Source: DASUMF01 sp040510575 (GTDB taxonomy: Bacteria; Actinomycetota; Acidimicrobiia; IMCC26256; DASPTH01). From it: a DNA stretch of 13,641 bases. How positions within the stretch are numbered: the stretch's first letter is position 1; every line of letters starts with the position of its first letter. The position numbers were made by a program, and so were the translations under genes. Under the pieces are notes generated by a model that was not told the DNA's origin, searched no databases, and was given only the letters and a program-made list of their open reading frames with translations. The stretch lies in assembly GCA_040510575.1 (NCBI GenBank), contig JBEVIU010000137.1, forward strand, positions 1 through 13,641, given 5' to 3'. Of the stretch, positions 13,528 to 13,641 are shown piece after piece.

Positions 13528-13641
13528 ATGGTCTCGATGTACAGCGTGACCGACCCCCTCGACGATCTCGACGAGCTACGGTGCCGGGAGACTGCCTGGC
13601 TCGAAGCACGCCACGACGAGTTGACGCGGGAGATCCGCCGC
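13528..13641 (+). CDS. 5' end of an unidentified divergent gene, possibly a DUF222/HNH-type protein
   Basis: The only plus-strand gene candidate. From ATG 13528 the frame is open for 38 codons to the window edge (MVSMYSVTDPLDDLDELRC...). ATG 13537 and GTG 13525 are alternative starts; no Shine-Dalgarno is visible. The translated start is acidic, then a Leu/Glu/Arg-rich helix (ELRCRETAWLEARHDELTRE), which resembles the N-terminal helix of actinobacterial DUF222/HNH endonuclease proteins. The upstream text GTGTCATACCCGCGTG also recalls, from memory, a motif before such genes. The piece is too short for certainty: coding is likely, the product is a guess. Confidence 0.4.
   Translation, partial: MVSMYSVTDPLDDLDELRCRETAWLEARHDELTREIRR

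Overview
The window is high-GC bacterial chromosome with dense genes, frequent GTG starts and 4-base stop/start overlaps. The cluster pgsA1, patA, pimA (phosphatidylinositol mannoside, PIM, synthesis) points firmly to Actinomycetota. F420/PPOX-type and CoxG-type proteins, a DUF3048 lipoprotein and several TANNNT promoters placed for leaderless mRNAs agree with this. A lineage such as Acidimicrobiia is my guess, not a demonstration. Every recognised gene is on the minus strand, so transcription runs from high to low coordinates; one partial gene at the right edge is on the plus strand.

Right part (13641 to 8297), envelope lipid block: pgsA1 makes phosphatidylinositol phosphate, patA acylates PIMs and pimA adds the first mannose. 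Between patA and pimA lies a secreted protein with five QCN...C cysteine repeats that I cannot assign, followed by a strong hairpin terminator. pimA overlaps an inositol-monophosphatase-family gene by 4 bases. The genes for pgsA1 and for the QCN protein both carry a GCTCCT...AGGAGC hairpin that buries the ribosome binding site.

Middle part (8300 to 3206): a possible 30-codon reading frame exactly bridges the phosphatase stop and the lemA start. Then come lemA, an HtpX-like membrane protease, a DUF3048 lipoprotein, pdxS and pdxT (pyridoxal phosphate synthase), and yebC, with short spacing throughout.

Left part (3046 to 1): a three-gene unit (PPOX-family flavin/F420 protein, MocA-like nucleotidyltransferase, CoxG-like protein) starts from its own likely leaderless promoter. 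ruvC and ruvA follow under a perfect LexA (SOS) box that overlaps the ruvC start codon. ruvA is cut by the window edge.

From memory, the order pgsA1-patA-pimA ... pdxS-pdxT-yebC ... ruvC-ruvA is the same as in Mycobacterium tuberculosis (Rv2612c down to Rv2593c). The genes that differ from that backbone (QCN protein, phosphatase, lemA-htpX-DUF3048, and the PPOX-MocA-CoxG unit) are the lineage-specific part. No tRNA, rRNA, CRISPR, insertion sequence or prophage was seen, and no gene-free stretch exceeds about 230 bases.
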